Assembly (NCBI RefSeq): GCF_005768555.2
Contig: NZ_VCHX02000074.1
Coordinates: 1 to 47,453 of the forward strand
Length of the DNA: 47,453 nt
Reading direction: 5' to 3'
Source: Streptomyces sporangiiformans
GTDB lineage: Bacteria > Actinomycetota > Actinomycetes > Streptomycetales > Streptomycetaceae
Numbering within the stretch: position 1 is the stretch's first letter; every line of letters starts with the position of its first letter. Below, piece by piece: positions 26,787-34,801 of the stretch. Below the pieces are notes generated by a model that worked only from the letters and a program-made list of their open reading frames with translations, did not search any database and was not told the DNA's origin. The translations under genes and the position numbers were made by a program.

Positions 26787-27956
26787 GTGAATGAGTCGAC
26801 ATTTACTCCCGGAGGTGGTCAACCAGGAATGCCCGCGCAGGGCCCGGGGCCCGCGGGGCCCGAGGCTGTCGGCTCCGTAGCGGTGCGCACCTTCGCAGCC
26901 CACCAGAGTCCGCAGATGACTCAGACAGCACACCAGAGCATGGATGGCCATCACGTGAACGCCATGGCCGGCAACGGAAGTGGCGAGAACCGCACCCACT
27001 TCGCCGACTACGACGACCTGCCCGAAGGGCACTTCTACGACCCCGACGCCGAGTACGAGCCCGATCCGGAGTACGCGGCCACGCTCGCGCCCGACGCGGC
27101 CCGGCAGCGCCGTGAGCGCATCGGCCCGACCGGGCGCCCGCTGCCGTACTTCCCGATCCCGGGCCCGCTGACCGATCACGGACCCGCGAAGATCATCGCG
27201 ATGTGCAACCAGAAGGGCGGCGTCGGCAAGACGACGTCGACCATCAATCTGGGCGCCGCGCTCGCGGAGTACGGACGCCGGGTCCTGCTCGTCGACTTCG
27301 ACCCGCAGGGCGCGCTCTCGGTCGGTCTCGGCGTCAACCCGATGGAGCTCGACCTCACCGTCTACAACCTGCTCATGGAGCGGGGCATGGCGGCCGACGA
27401 GGTGCTCCTGAAGACCGCGGTCCCGAACATGGACCTGCTGCCCAGCAACATCGACCTGTCCGCCGCCGAAGTCCAGCTGGTGAGCGAGGTCGCCCGCGAG
27501 TCCACGCTGCAGCGGGCCCTCAAGCCGCTGATGGCCGACTACGACTACATCGTGATCGACTGTCAGCCCTCGCTCGGCCTGCTCACCGTGAACGCGCTGA
27601 CAGCCGCTCACAAGGTGATCGTGCCCCTCGAGTGCGAGTTCTTCGCCCTGCGCGGTGTCGCGCTGCTCACCGAGACCATCGAGAAGGTCCAGGAGCGGCT
27701 CAACCCCGAGCTGGAGCTCGACGGGATCCTCGCCACGATGTACGACTCTCGCACCGTGCACAGTCGTGAGGTGCTCGCGCGAGTCGTCGAGGCCTTCGAC
27801 AATCACGTCTACCACACGGTCATCGGGCGCACGGTCCGCTTCCCGGAGACCACGGTCGCCGGTGAGCCGATCACCACGTACGCCTCCAACTCCGTCGGTG
27901 CCGCCGCCTATCGCCAGCTCGCCAGGGAGGTGCTCGCCCGGTGTCACGCCGAGTGA
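26787..27956 (+). CDS. ParA-family ATPase (orphan, linked to scpAB)
   Basis: The 389-residue protein has a disordered N-terminal extension of about 130 residues (Gly/Pro/His-rich, then DDLPEGHFYDPDAEYEPDPEY) before a ParA/MinD ATPase core. The deviant Walker A is CNQKGGVGKTTSTINLG (signature Lys at about 143), then LLVDFDPQGALSVGLG, YDYIVIDCQPSLGLLTVNAL and LECEFFALRGVALL. GTG 26787 follows AAGGAGG by 11 bases. No parB is adjacent; the next genes are an RHH-like protein, scpA and scpB, so a role in chromosome organisation with SMC-ScpAB is likely. The main chromosomal parAB is expected near oriC, outside this window. Confidence 0.9.
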   Translation: MNESTFTPGGGQPGMPAQGPGPAGPEAVGSVAVRTFAAHQSPQMTQTAHQSMDGHHVNAMAGNGSGENRTHFADYDDLPEGHFYDPDAEYEPDPEYAATLAPDAARQRRERIGPTGRPLPYFPIPGPLTDHGPAKIIAMCNQKGGVGKTTSTINLGAALAEYGRRVLLVDFDPQGALSVGLGVNPMELDLTVYNLLMERGMAADEVLLKTAVPNMDLLPSNIDLSAAEVQLVSEVARESTLQRALKPLMADYDYIVIDCQPSLGLLTVNALTAAHKVIVPLECEFFALRGVALLTETIEKVQERLNPELELDGILATMYDSRTVHSREVLARVVEAFDNHVYHTVIGRTVRFPETTVAGEPITTYASNSVGAAAYRQLAREVLARCHAE

Positions 27957-28534
27957 GTCTGCCGGGGGCCGACGAACTGTTCCGTACGACCGGGGGAATG
28001 GCGCTCCAATCGTCCACCCCCAGGCGACAGGCCAACGGCGAGGCCCGGGTGCCGGCTCCGGCGGGCGAGGGTGATGCCGCTGCTGGGTCCGGTGCCGGTG
28101 CCGGTTCGGGTTCCGGGGAGGACGCGCCGCAGTCGGTGCCCGCGCAGGGCGGTGACGGCGAGGGGGCCGAGCATGTGGCCACCGACGCCGAGTCCGCCGA
28201 CGCGGGGGAGTCCCGCAGCCGGGCCGCGGCCGGAGAGCGCTCCGCGCGACGGCAGGGGGCGCAGGAGGGGTCTGCCGCCGCCCAGCCGCGCAAACGCGGG
28301 CGTGCTTCCGCGCGGCGGCCGAGCGGGCGGGAACGGCACGACGAGAAGATCACCGTGTACGTGTCCGCCGAGGAGCTCATGGATCTCGAGCATGCTCGGC
28401 TGGTGCTGCGGGGCGAGCACGGGCTGGCCGTCGACCGCGGGCGGATCGTCCGCGAGGCGGTGGCCGTGGTGCTGGCGGATCTTGAGTCCCGGGGGGACGC
28501 CAGCATTCTTGTGCGTCGGCTTCGCGGGCGGTAA
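27941..28534 (+). CDS. Uncharacterised protein with ribbon-helix-helix-like C-terminus
   Basis: The 197-residue protein begins MSRRVSLPGADELFRTTGGMAL. Residues 25-125 are low complexity (Gly, Ala, Glu, Ser, Arg) and the end is basic (RKRGRASARRPSGRERHDEK). The last 65 residues read as strand KITVYVS, helix AEELMDLEHARLVLRGE and helix DRGRIVREAVAVVLADLES, the layout of a ribbon-helix-helix (CopG/ParG-type) DNA-binding domain. The RHH call is my inference from pattern. GTG 27941 has GGGAGG ten bases upstream and overlaps parA by 16 bp; GTG 27953 would give a four-base overlap. It may be the DNA-binding partner of the ParA. Confidence 0.8.
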   Translation: MSRRVSLPGADELFRTTGGMALQSSTPRRQANGEARVPAPAGEGDAAAGSGAGAGSGSGEDAPQSVPAQGGDGEGAEHVATDAESADAGESRSRAAAGERSARRQGAQEGSAAAQPRKRGRASARRPSGRERHDEKITVYVSAEELMDLEHARLVLRGEHGLAVDRGRIVREAVAVVLADLESRGDASILVRRLRGR

Positions 28535-28553
28535 GAGGTAGCCTGCGACGGCT

Positions 28554-30269
28554 ATGACCTCGTACAACGGCTCCACTCCCGCGTCCGGCTCCGCCGGTCG
28601 TCGGCGTGCCCTGGGGCGGGGGCCGGGGGCTGCGCCGCCGCCTCCGGCGCCGGTCGAGGAGGGATCTTCGGGGACGGAGGGCGGGGCGTCGTACCCACCC
28701 TCGCCTTCGCCGGAGCCCGCGGGCCCCTCATCGCCCCGCGCAACGCCTGCCCACAACGCCGACGGGGCCGACGCCGCACCGCCTGCTGCCGGACCGGAAG
28801 CAGGTGCCGACGGGGAGGGCGACCACCCCGAGGCTCCCGCCACTCCTGCTGCTCACGAGGCTTCCGCCGCCGCCGAGGTTCCCACCACGCGCGGCGAAGC
28901 CGCCGAAGCCGCCCAGCTGGCCGATGCCGATGAAGCCGGTGATGGGGCTGAGCCGGTTGAGGCCGCTGCGCCTGCCGAAGTCGCTGAGTTTGCCAGGGCC
29001 GTTGAACCCGCGGAATCCGGCGAAGCTGTCGGAGCCCGCAAGTCTGCCGCAGCCGCTGAGCCCGCCAAACCGGCCGCAGCGGCTGAGCTTGCCGAAAGTG
29101 CCGGGTCCGTCGAACCAGCCGAAGCCGCCGCGGCCGACGAGCTGGCCGGGCACACCGGAGCCGCCAAGCTCGCCGGGTCGGCCGGGTCCGTCGAAGCTGC
29201 CGAGCCCGTCGCAGCCGACGAGCTGGTCGGGCTCGCCGCAGCTGCCGAATCGTCCGGAGCCGCAGAGTCCGCCGTGCCCGCCGCAGCCGCCCAAGCCGCC
29301 GAGTCCGCCGAGCTTGCCGGGTCCGCCGAAGTGGCCGAGCCCCTCGCAGCCGACGAGCTGGCCGGGCTAGCCGCAGCCGCCCAATCCCACGAAGCCGCCG
29401 AACTCGCCGGGTCCGTCGGGGTTGTCGAAGGTGGGGAAGCCGTCGAGCCCGGTGTGGCTGATGACGGGATCTTCAAGGTGCGGCTTGCGAACTTTGAGGG
29501 GCCCTTTGATCTGCTGCTTCAGCTGATCTCCAAGCACAAGCTGGATGTGACCGAGGTCGCTCTCTCCAAGGTCACGGATGAGTTCATGGCGCACATCCGG
29601 GCCATGGGGCCGGACTGGGACCTTGATCAGACGACCGAGTTCCTCGTGGTCGCCGCGACTCTGCTCGATCTCAAGGCCGCCCGGCTGCTGCCGTCCGCCG
29701 AGGTGGAGGACGAGGGGGACCTGGCCCTGCTCGAAGCGCGGGACCTGTTGTTCGCGCGGCTGCTGCAGTACCGCGCGTACAAACAGATCGCCGAGATCTT
29801 CAACGGGCGTCTCGAAGAGGAGGCCCGCCGCTACCCGCGCACCGTGGGACTCGAGGCGCACCACGCCGAGCTGTTGCCCGAGGTCGTCATCAGGATAGGT
29901 GGGGAAGGGTTCGCGAAGCTCGCCGTGAAGGCGATGCAGCCCAAGCCCAAGCCGCAGGTGTACGTCGACCACATCCACGCCCCGCTCGTCAGCGTGCGGG
30001 AGCAGGCGGAGATCGTCGTGGCGCGGCTGCGGGAGGCCGGCGAGGCCACTTTCCGGGCGCTCGTCGAGGACACGGACGACACCTTGACCGTCGTGGCCCG
30101 GTTCCTGGCCCTCCTGGAGCTGTACCGCGAGAAGGCCGTGACGCTCGACCAGGAGGATGCCCTGGGCGAGCTGCTGGTGCGCTGGACGGGCGGGGACGGC
30201 GACGAGCAGCCGACGGTGACGGACGAGTTCGACAGGCCCCCCGAGGTGCCCAAGGAGGAGAAGGCGTGA
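28554..30269 (+). CDS. scpA: Segregation and condensation protein A with long repetitive N-terminal extension
   Basis: Residues 303-571 form a complete ScpA kleisin: IFKVRLANFEGPFDLLLQLI at the N-terminal SMC-neck binding end, LVVAATLLDLKAARLLP, and a C-terminal winged helix (VARFLALLELYREKAVTLDQ). Residues 1-302 are low complexity (Ala, Glu, Pro, Ser) with three degenerate copies of an AGSVEAAEPVAADELVGLAA-like unit between about 29100 and 29400. ScpA bridges SMC heads and recruits ScpB. The ATG at 28554 lies nine bases after a TAGCCT hexamer, which may be an internal promoter. The stop overlaps scpB (GTGA). Confidence 0.93.
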   Translation: MTSYNGSTPASGSAGRRRALGRGPGAAPPPPAPVEEGSSGTEGGASYPPSPSPEPAGPSSPRATPAHNADGADAAPPAAGPEAGADGEGDHPEAPATPAAHEASAAAEVPTTRGEAAEAAQLADADEAGDGAEPVEAAAPAEVAEFARAVEPAESGEAVGARKSAAAAEPAKPAAAAELAESAGSVEPAEAAAADELAGHTGAAKLAGSAGSVEAAEPVAADELVGLAAAAESSGAAESAVPAAAAQAAESAELAGSAEVAEPLAADELAGLAAAAQSHEAAELAGSVGVVEGGEAVEPGVADDGIFKVRLANFEGPFDLLLQLISKHKLDVTEVALSKVTDEFMAHIRAMGPDWDLDQTTEFLVVAATLLDLKAARLLPSAEVEDEGDLALLEARDLLFARLLQYRAYKQIAEIFNGRLEEEARRYPRTVGLEAHHAELLPEVVIRIGGEGFAKLAVKAMQPKPKPQVYVDHIHAPLVSVREQAEIVVARLREAGEATFRALVEDTDDTLTVVARFLALLELYREKAVTLDQEDALGELLVRWTGGDGDEQPTVTDEFDRPPEVPKEEKA

Positions 30270-30928
30270 GCGAGGACACCACGGAGGACACCACACAGGC
30301 CCCGGCAGGGCTGCCCACCGTCGCGGACCTCGACCTCAGGCCCGCCCTGGAGGCGGTCCTCATGGTCGTGGACGAGCCCGCGACCGAGGAGCACCTCGCG
30401 AAGATACTGGAGCGGCCCCGGAGGCAGATCGCGGACGCGTTGCGCGCGCTGGCCGACGAGTACACCGTCCAGGGCCGCGGCTTCGAGCTGCGGCTCATCG
30501 CGGGCGGCTGGCGGTATTACACCAGGCCCGAGTACGCGGCGGCCGTCGAGCGGTTCGTACTGGACGGGCAGCAGGCCCGGCTCACCCAGGCCGCCCTGGA
30601 GACGCTCGCGGTCGTCGCGTACCGCCAGCCGGTCAGCCGTTCCCGCGTCTCGGCCGTACGAGGCGTGAACTGCGACGGCGTGATGCGCACCCTCCTGCAG
30701 CGCGGTCTGGTCGAGGAGGCGGGCGCGGAACCCGAAACAGGTGCGATCCTGTACAGGACGACGAACTACTTCCTGGAGCGGATGGGCCTGCGCGGCCTGG
30801 ACGAGCTTCCGGAACTCGCGCCCTTCCTCCCGGAGGCGGACGCGATCGAGGCCGAGACACAGGAAGGCGTACCGTCGTTCGATCCGGATGCACCGGACGC
30901 AGATGACGACACGACGACGGAACTTTGA
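30266..30928 (+). CDS. scpB: Segregation and condensation protein B
   Basis: The 220-residue protein has two winged-helix domains: LRPALEAVLMVVDEPATEEHLAKIL then RPRRQIADALRALADEY, and QARLTQAALETLAVVAYRQPVSRSRVSAVRGVNCDGVMRTLLQRGLVEEAG, the most conserved ScpB region. It dimerises and binds ScpA in the SMC condensin complex. The C-terminus is an acidic Asp/Thr tail. GTG 30266 overlaps the scpA stop by four bases, and its own stop overlaps the next ATG by one base, so the three genes are translated as a coupled set. Confidence 0.95.
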   Translation: MSEDTTEDTTQAPAGLPTVADLDLRPALEAVLMVVDEPATEEHLAKILERPRRQIADALRALADEYTVQGRGFELRLIAGGWRYYTRPEYAAAVERFVLDGQQARLTQAALETLAVVAYRQPVSRSRVSAVRGVNCDGVMRTLLQRGLVEEAGAEPETGAILYRTTNYFLERMGLRGLDELPELAPFLPEADAIEAETQEGVPSFDPDAPDADDDTTTEL

Positions 30929-32025
30929 TGCCAAGCAGCGGTAACGGTAGCGGCAGGAACAGCGGACGCGGGAACCACCGGGGGGCGGGTGGGGGAAACC
31001 CCCGGCCCAAGTCCGGGGGAGGGCGCGACGACAAGCAGAAGCGCGCCGGGAAGCCCCGCCCCGAGGAGCGCCGTTACGACGTGGGTCCCGGCGCCTCGAA
31101 GGACGGCCCGAAGTCCGGGCGCGGCGCCTCCGCGCGCGGAGGCGCCAAGGGCGCGCCCAAGAAGGGCGAGCAGCGGACTGGCGGCCGCCGTACGGCCCCC
31201 TCGACCTCCCGCGAGTACGAAACGCGGGCCGAGGAGCGCAACCGCGAGCGGTACGCCGGCAAGAAGGAGGTCAAGCCTCCCAAGACCTTCCCCGGCGCCG
31301 AGCAGGAGGGCGAGCGGCTGCAGAAGGTGCTCGCGCGCGCGGGATACGGTTCGCGGCGTGCCTGCGAGGAGCTGATCGAGCAGGCCCGGGTCGAGGTCAA
31401 CGGCGAGATCGTGCTCGAGCAGGGGCTGCGCGTCGACCCGGAGAAGGACGAGATCAAGGTCGACGGGCTGACGGTCGCGACGCAGGCGTACCAGTTCTTC
31501 GCGCTGAACAAGCCCGCGGGCGTCGTGTCGACCATGGAGGACCCCGAGGGCCGGCAGTGTCTGGGCGACTATGTGACGAACCGCGAGACGCGGCTCTTCC
31601 ACGTCGGGCGGCTCGACACCGAGACCGAGGGCGTCATCCTGCTCACCAACCACGGCGAGCTGGCCAACCGGCTGACCCACCCCAAGTACGGCGTCAAGAA
31701 GACTTACCTGGCGCACATCGTGGGCCCGATCCCGCGCGATCTCGGCAAGCAACTCAAGGACGGTATCCAGCTGGAGGACGGGTACGCGCGCGCCGACCAC
31801 TTCCGCGTCGTCCAGCAGACCGGCAAGAACTACCTCGTTGAGGTCACCCTCCACGAGGGCCGCAAGCACATCGTGCGCCGCATGCTCGCCGAGGCCGGCT
31901 TCCCGGTCGACAAGCTCGTGCGCGTCTCCTTCGGGCCGATCACGCTCGGCGACCAGAAGTCGGGCTGGCTGCGCCGCCTGTCGAACACCGAGGTCGGGAT
32001 GCTCATGCGCGAGGTCGACCTCTAA
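30928..32025 (+). CDS. rRNA pseudouridine synthase, RsuA/RluB family
   Basis: The 365-residue enzyme has a disordered, basic Gly/Arg/Lys-rich N-terminus of about 120 residues, an S4 domain (ERLQKVLARAGYGSRRACEE), and the pseudouridine synthase core with FALNKPAGVVSTM, the catalytic aspartate in HVGRLDTETEG, and LHEGRKHIVRRMLAEAG. It should isomerise a uridine in large- or small-subunit rRNA; B. subtilis and other Firmicutes also place rluB beside scpAB. ATG 30928 overlaps the scpB stop by one base; TTG 30925 is in frame. A hairpin terminator follows. Confidence 0.92.
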   Translation: MPSSGNGSGRNSGRGNHRGAGGGNPRPKSGGGRDDKQKRAGKPRPEERRYDVGPGASKDGPKSGRGASARGGAKGAPKKGEQRTGGRRTAPSTSREYETRAEERNRERYAGKKEVKPPKTFPGAEQEGERLQKVLARAGYGSRRACEELIEQARVEVNGEIVLEQGLRVDPEKDEIKVDGLTVATQAYQFFALNKPAGVVSTMEDPEGRQCLGDYVTNRETRLFHVGRLDTETEGVILLTNHGELANRLTHPKYGVKKTYLAHIVGPIPRDLGKQLKDGIQLEDGYARADHFRVVQQTGKNYLVEVTLHEGRKHIVRRMLAEAGFPVDKLVRVSFGPITLGDQKSGWLRRLSNTEVGMLMREVDL

Positions 32026-32058
32026 GCCCTGGCACAGCACCTCTCCCCGCCTTACTCA

Positions 32059-32090
32059 CGGCCGGTCCCGGATTCCACCGGGGCCGGCCG
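32059..32090 (+). terminator. Hairpin terminator of the parA-scpAB-rluB operon
   Basis: The 13-nt arms CGGCCGGTCCCGG and CCGGGGCCGGCCG pair with one G-U across a 6-nt loop, and a short T-rich stretch (TGTGTTTTC) follows. Confidence 0.75.
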
Positions 32091-32153
32091 ATGTGTTTTC
32101 GCCGCCCGGCCGGTCTGTACCGGTGAGTGAAGGCATGAGCGAAGGGAGCGGAC

Positions 32154-32441
32154 ATGGCGGAGACCGCGGATCGAGCGGAGGTCGAGTGCTTATGGGCTCA
32201 TGGGGCAGCCCTGCCGGTCGCCACCCACCCGAGTCCGACGGCGCTGGAGAGTCGTGGGAGCCTTCCCCCGCCGTCCGGGCGCTCCGGGGCCGGGCTGCCC
32301 TCACGGACGCCCGAGGAGGCGCTCAGGGCGGCGCACAGGGCTGCGCGTAAGGCGCCCGCCGGGTGCGTGCCGAGCCGCCCGCCGGTGGACCCGCTTCGGG
32401 ATGCTCGAGGAGCTGTCGTGAACGCCGAGGAGCCGTCATGA
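32154..32441 (+). CDS. Doubtful small ORF with a TTA codon
   Basis: This 95-residue ORF (start MAETADRAEVECLWAHG) has GAAGGGAGC shortly before its ATG and a four-base ATGA overlap with the next gene, both of which suggest expression. Against this, about one fifth of its codons end in A or T, clearly more than its neighbours, and no family is recognised. Codon 13 is TTA, the rare leucine codon read by the bldA tRNA in Streptomyces. The 32091-32153 stretch shows nothing else. Confidence 0.3.
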   Translation: MAETADRAEVECLWAHGAALPVATHPSPTALESRGSLPPPSGRSGAGLPSRTPEEALRAAHRAARKAPAGCVPSRPPVDPLRDARGAVVNAEEPS

Positions 32442-33034
32442 ACTTCGGGGAATTGCTCGAGCGTTCGCTCGCGTATGCGCTGGGGAGCGTCGCCGAGACG
32501 GAGCCGGGGAGCCTGGGGCGGGCCACGCCCTGTGCCCAGTGGGACCTGAGGGAGCTGCTCGGGCATCTCGACGATGCGCTCGACGCGCTGTACGAGGGGG
32601 TCACCGGCGGGCGGATCGGTCTCTTTCCCGGGGCCGGCGGCCGCCCGGATCCCGTGTGCGACTTCCGTCGACGGGCCTGTGTGCTGCTCGGTGCCTGGGC
32701 GGCCCTGCCCGAGGACGGGCGCCGGGTGACCGTGGGGGACCGGTCGCTGGACGCCCGCGTGATGGCCGCCGCCGGTGCCGTGGAGATCACCGTGCACGGC
32801 TGGGACGTGGCGCAGGCCTGTGGACGGCCGCGACCGGTCCCGGACGCGCTCGCCTCCGAGCTGTTGCCCGTCGCGCGGTGTCTCGTCGGGGACGAGGACC
32901 GGGGCGTGCGCTTCGCCGAGCCGGTCGACGTGCGGCCCGGTGCCCTTGCCTCCGATCGGCTGGTCGCGTTCCTCGGACGTCGTCTCGACTCCTCTTCGGG
33001 CCGGGGTTGCCGGACCTCGCCGCCTTCTTTATAG
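32438..33034 (+). CDS. DinB-like / maleylpyruvate isomerase N-terminal-like (TIGR03086-type) protein
   Basis: The 198-residue helical-bundle protein resembles the mycothiol-dependent maleylpyruvate isomerase and DinB_2 superfamily: FGELLERSLAYALGSV, ATPCAQWDLRELLGHLDDAL with the metal-site-like His, and VEITVHGWDVAQACGRP, a segment typical of the TIGR03086 group. Many such actinobacterial proteins use mycothiol and a divalent metal, but the substrate here is unknown. ATG 32438 follows GAGGAG closely. The stop codon lies inside the operator of the next gene. Confidence 0.72.
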   Translation: MNFGELLERSLAYALGSVAETEPGSLGRATPCAQWDLRELLGHLDDALDALYEGVTGGRIGLFPGAGGRPDPVCDFRRRACVLLGAWAALPEDGRRVTVGDRSLDARVMAAAGAVEITVHGWDVAQACGRPRPVPDALASELLPVARCLVGDEDRGVRFAEPVDVRPGALASDRLVAFLGRRLDSSSGRGCRTSPPSL

Positions 33035-33047
33035 TCTGAGTGACTAT
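33031..33047. promoter_or_regulatory. NrtR-type operator (ATAGTC-N5-GACTAT)
   Basis: The inverted repeat ATAGTC/GACTAT with a 5-bp spacer sits 16 bp before the nrtR start and includes the stop codon of the preceding gene. Its AT-rich ATAGT/ACTAT arms resemble NrtR sites of the actinobacterial type. The expected arrangement is autorepression of nrtR and the genes behind it, relieved by an NAD-related ligand such as ADP-ribose. Confidence 0.7.
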
Positions 33048-33062
33048 TAAAAGAGGTGGGGG

Positions 33063-33794
33063 ATGAACGCACCCGAGGGCTACGACAAGCACGCCTTCGA
33101 GCCCTTCGCAGTCACCGTCGACCTGGCGGTGTTCACGGTCCGCGCGGGCGCGCTCCAGGTGCTGCTCGTCGAGCGTGGACAGGACCCGTACGCCGGTCAG
33201 TGGGCGCTCCCAGGCGGATTCGTGCTGCCGGACGAGTCCGCCGAGAGGGCCGCCCGGCGCGAACTGGCCGAGGAGACCGGCCTCGCGGACGTCTCCGGAC
33301 TGCACTTGGAACAGTTGCGCACCTACAGCGAGCCGGACCGTGATCCCCGGATGCGGGTGGTCTCCGTGGCGTACACCGCGCTGCTGCCCGATCCACCGGA
33401 GCCGCGCGGCGGTGGGGACGCGGCGCGCGCCCAGTGGCTCCCGTGCGACGGGCTCGGGCCGCTCGCCTTCGACCACGACCGGATCCTCGCCGACGCCCGT
33501 GAACGCGTCGGCGCCAAGCTGGAGTACGCCTGCGTCGCCCCGGCCTTCTGCCCGCCCGAGTTCACGCTCGGCGAGCTGCAGCAGGTCTACGAGGCGGTGT
33601 GGGGGACGGCCCTGGACCGTCCCAACTTCCGGCGCAAGGTCCTCGCCACGCCCGGCTTCGTCGAACAGATCCCCGGCGCCGCGCGCCTGACCGGCGGCCG
33701 GGGCAAACCCGCGGCGCTGTACCGCGCGGGCACCGCCACCGCGCTGCACCCACCGCTGCTGCGACCGTCACCGGAAGGACGACCGTCATCATGA
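33063..33794 (+). CDS. nrtR: NrtR-type transcriptional regulator (NUDIX plus winged helix)
   Basis: The 243-residue protein has an N-terminal NUDIX domain (residues 12-150) whose box, GFVLPDESAERAARRELAEETGL (52-74, shown for position only), keeps all canonical residues, so it may still bind or cleave ADP-ribose. The C-terminal part (about 160-230) is the winged helix of the family: FTLGELQQVYEAVWGTALD, then NFRRKVL. NrtR proteins repress NAD-metabolism genes. The operator immediately upstream and the ADP-ribosylglycohydrolase directly downstream (ATGA overlap) agree with this. A purine-rich AAAAGAGG stretch precedes the ATG. Confidence 0.9.
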   Translation: MNAPEGYDKHAFEPFAVTVDLAVFTVRAGALQVLLVERGQDPYAGQWALPGGFVLPDESAERAARRELAEETGLADVSGLHLEQLRTYSEPDRDPRMRVVSVAYTALLPDPPEPRGGGDAARAQWLPCDGLGPLAFDHDRILADARERVGAKLEYACVAPAFCPPEFTLGELQQVYEAVWGTALDRPNFRRKVLATPGFVEQIPGAARLTGGRGKPAALYRAGTATALHPPLLRPSPEGRPSS

Positions 33795-34798
33795 ACAAGC
33801 GTGCCGCCACAGGGGCGTTGACCGGACTGGCGCTCGGGGACGCCCTCGGTTTCCCGACCGAGTTCAACGACGTGCCGTCGATCCTCGCCAAGTTCGGGCC
33901 CTGGCGGGAGATGGAGCTGCCGGACCCCGCGTACGTCACGGACGACACACAGATGACGCTGGCGCTCGGGCGGGGGTTGCGGACAGCCATGGAACGGGGG
34001 TTCCTCGGGCCCAGGCGGATGGAACGGCCCGTGCGCGAGGAGTTCGTGGACTGGTACCAGTCGCCGGAGAACAACCGCGCACCCGGCCACACGTGTCTGG
34101 TCGCCTGCGAGAAGCTGAAGCGTCCGGACCGGCCCTGGCAGGAGGCGAGCCAGATCGGGTCGAAGGGGTGCGGTGCCAACATGCGGGTCGCGCCGCTCGG
34201 GCTCGTGCCGCAGTTGAGCGACGAACAGCGTGCGGGAGCCGCCCAGTTGCAGGCCGCGCTCACCCACGGCCATCCCACGGCTCTCGCCGCGTCCGATCTC
34301 ACCGCGCACGCGGTGCGGCTGCTCGCGCAGGGCACCGAGCCGACCGGGCTGGTCGGCCTGTTGCGCTCGTACGCGTACGAGAACCGCACCCGGTACCACG
34401 ACCAGTGGCTCGGCGACCTGTGGACCCGCGGCGAGGACCCGACGCCGACCCACTTCATCTCGCGGGGCTGGGACGAATGCCTGGAGATTCTGGACCGGCT
34501 GCGGAAGGCCTTGCGCTCGCCGTCGCCCGAGACGGACCCGTGCCTGGCCACCGGCGCGGGCTGGACAGCCGAAGAGGCTCTCGCCACCGGTCTGCTGTGC
34601 TTCCTGCTCTTCCTCGACGAGCCGGTCACCACGTTGCGCAGGGCCGCCTGCACCTCGGGAGACTCGGACTCGATCGCCTGCCTGGCCGGCGCGTTCGCCG
34701 GGGCGTACCTCGGGGCCGACGCATGGCCTACGGAGTGGGCCGACAGGATCGAGTACCGAGAGGAGCTGCTGGCGCTCGGAGCACTCTGGGACGCTTGA
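33791..34798 (+). CDS. ADP-ribosylglycohydrolase family protein (DraG-like)
   Basis: The 335-residue protein has the family's metal-binding motifs: ALTGLALGDALGFPTEF (residues 9-25), YVTDDTQMTLAL (the TDDTxM site), SKGCGANMRVAPLG, and the C-terminal TSGDSDSIACLAGAFAGAYLG with its paired aspartates. Such enzymes use two Mg ions to cleave ADP-ribose from proteins, nucleic acids or small molecules. It overlaps nrtR by four bases with GGAAGGA about 12 bases upstream, and the first nucleotidyltransferase gene starts three bases after its stop. This suggests an NrtR-controlled ADP-ribose module. Confidence 0.9.
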   Translation: MNKRAATGALTGLALGDALGFPTEFNDVPSILAKFGPWREMELPDPAYVTDDTQMTLALGRGLRTAMERGFLGPRRMERPVREEFVDWYQSPENNRAPGHTCLVACEKLKRPDRPWQEASQIGSKGCGANMRVAPLGLVPQLSDEQRAGAAQLQAALTHGHPTALAASDLTAHAVRLLAQGTEPTGLVGLLRSYAYENRTRYHDQWLGDLWTRGEDPTPTHFISRGWDECLEILDRLRKALRSPSPETDPCLATGAGWTAEEALATGLLCFLLFLDEPVTTLRRAACTSGDSDSIACLAGAFAGAYLGADAWPTEWADRIEYREELLALGALWDA

Positions 34799-34801
34799 TC
34801 G

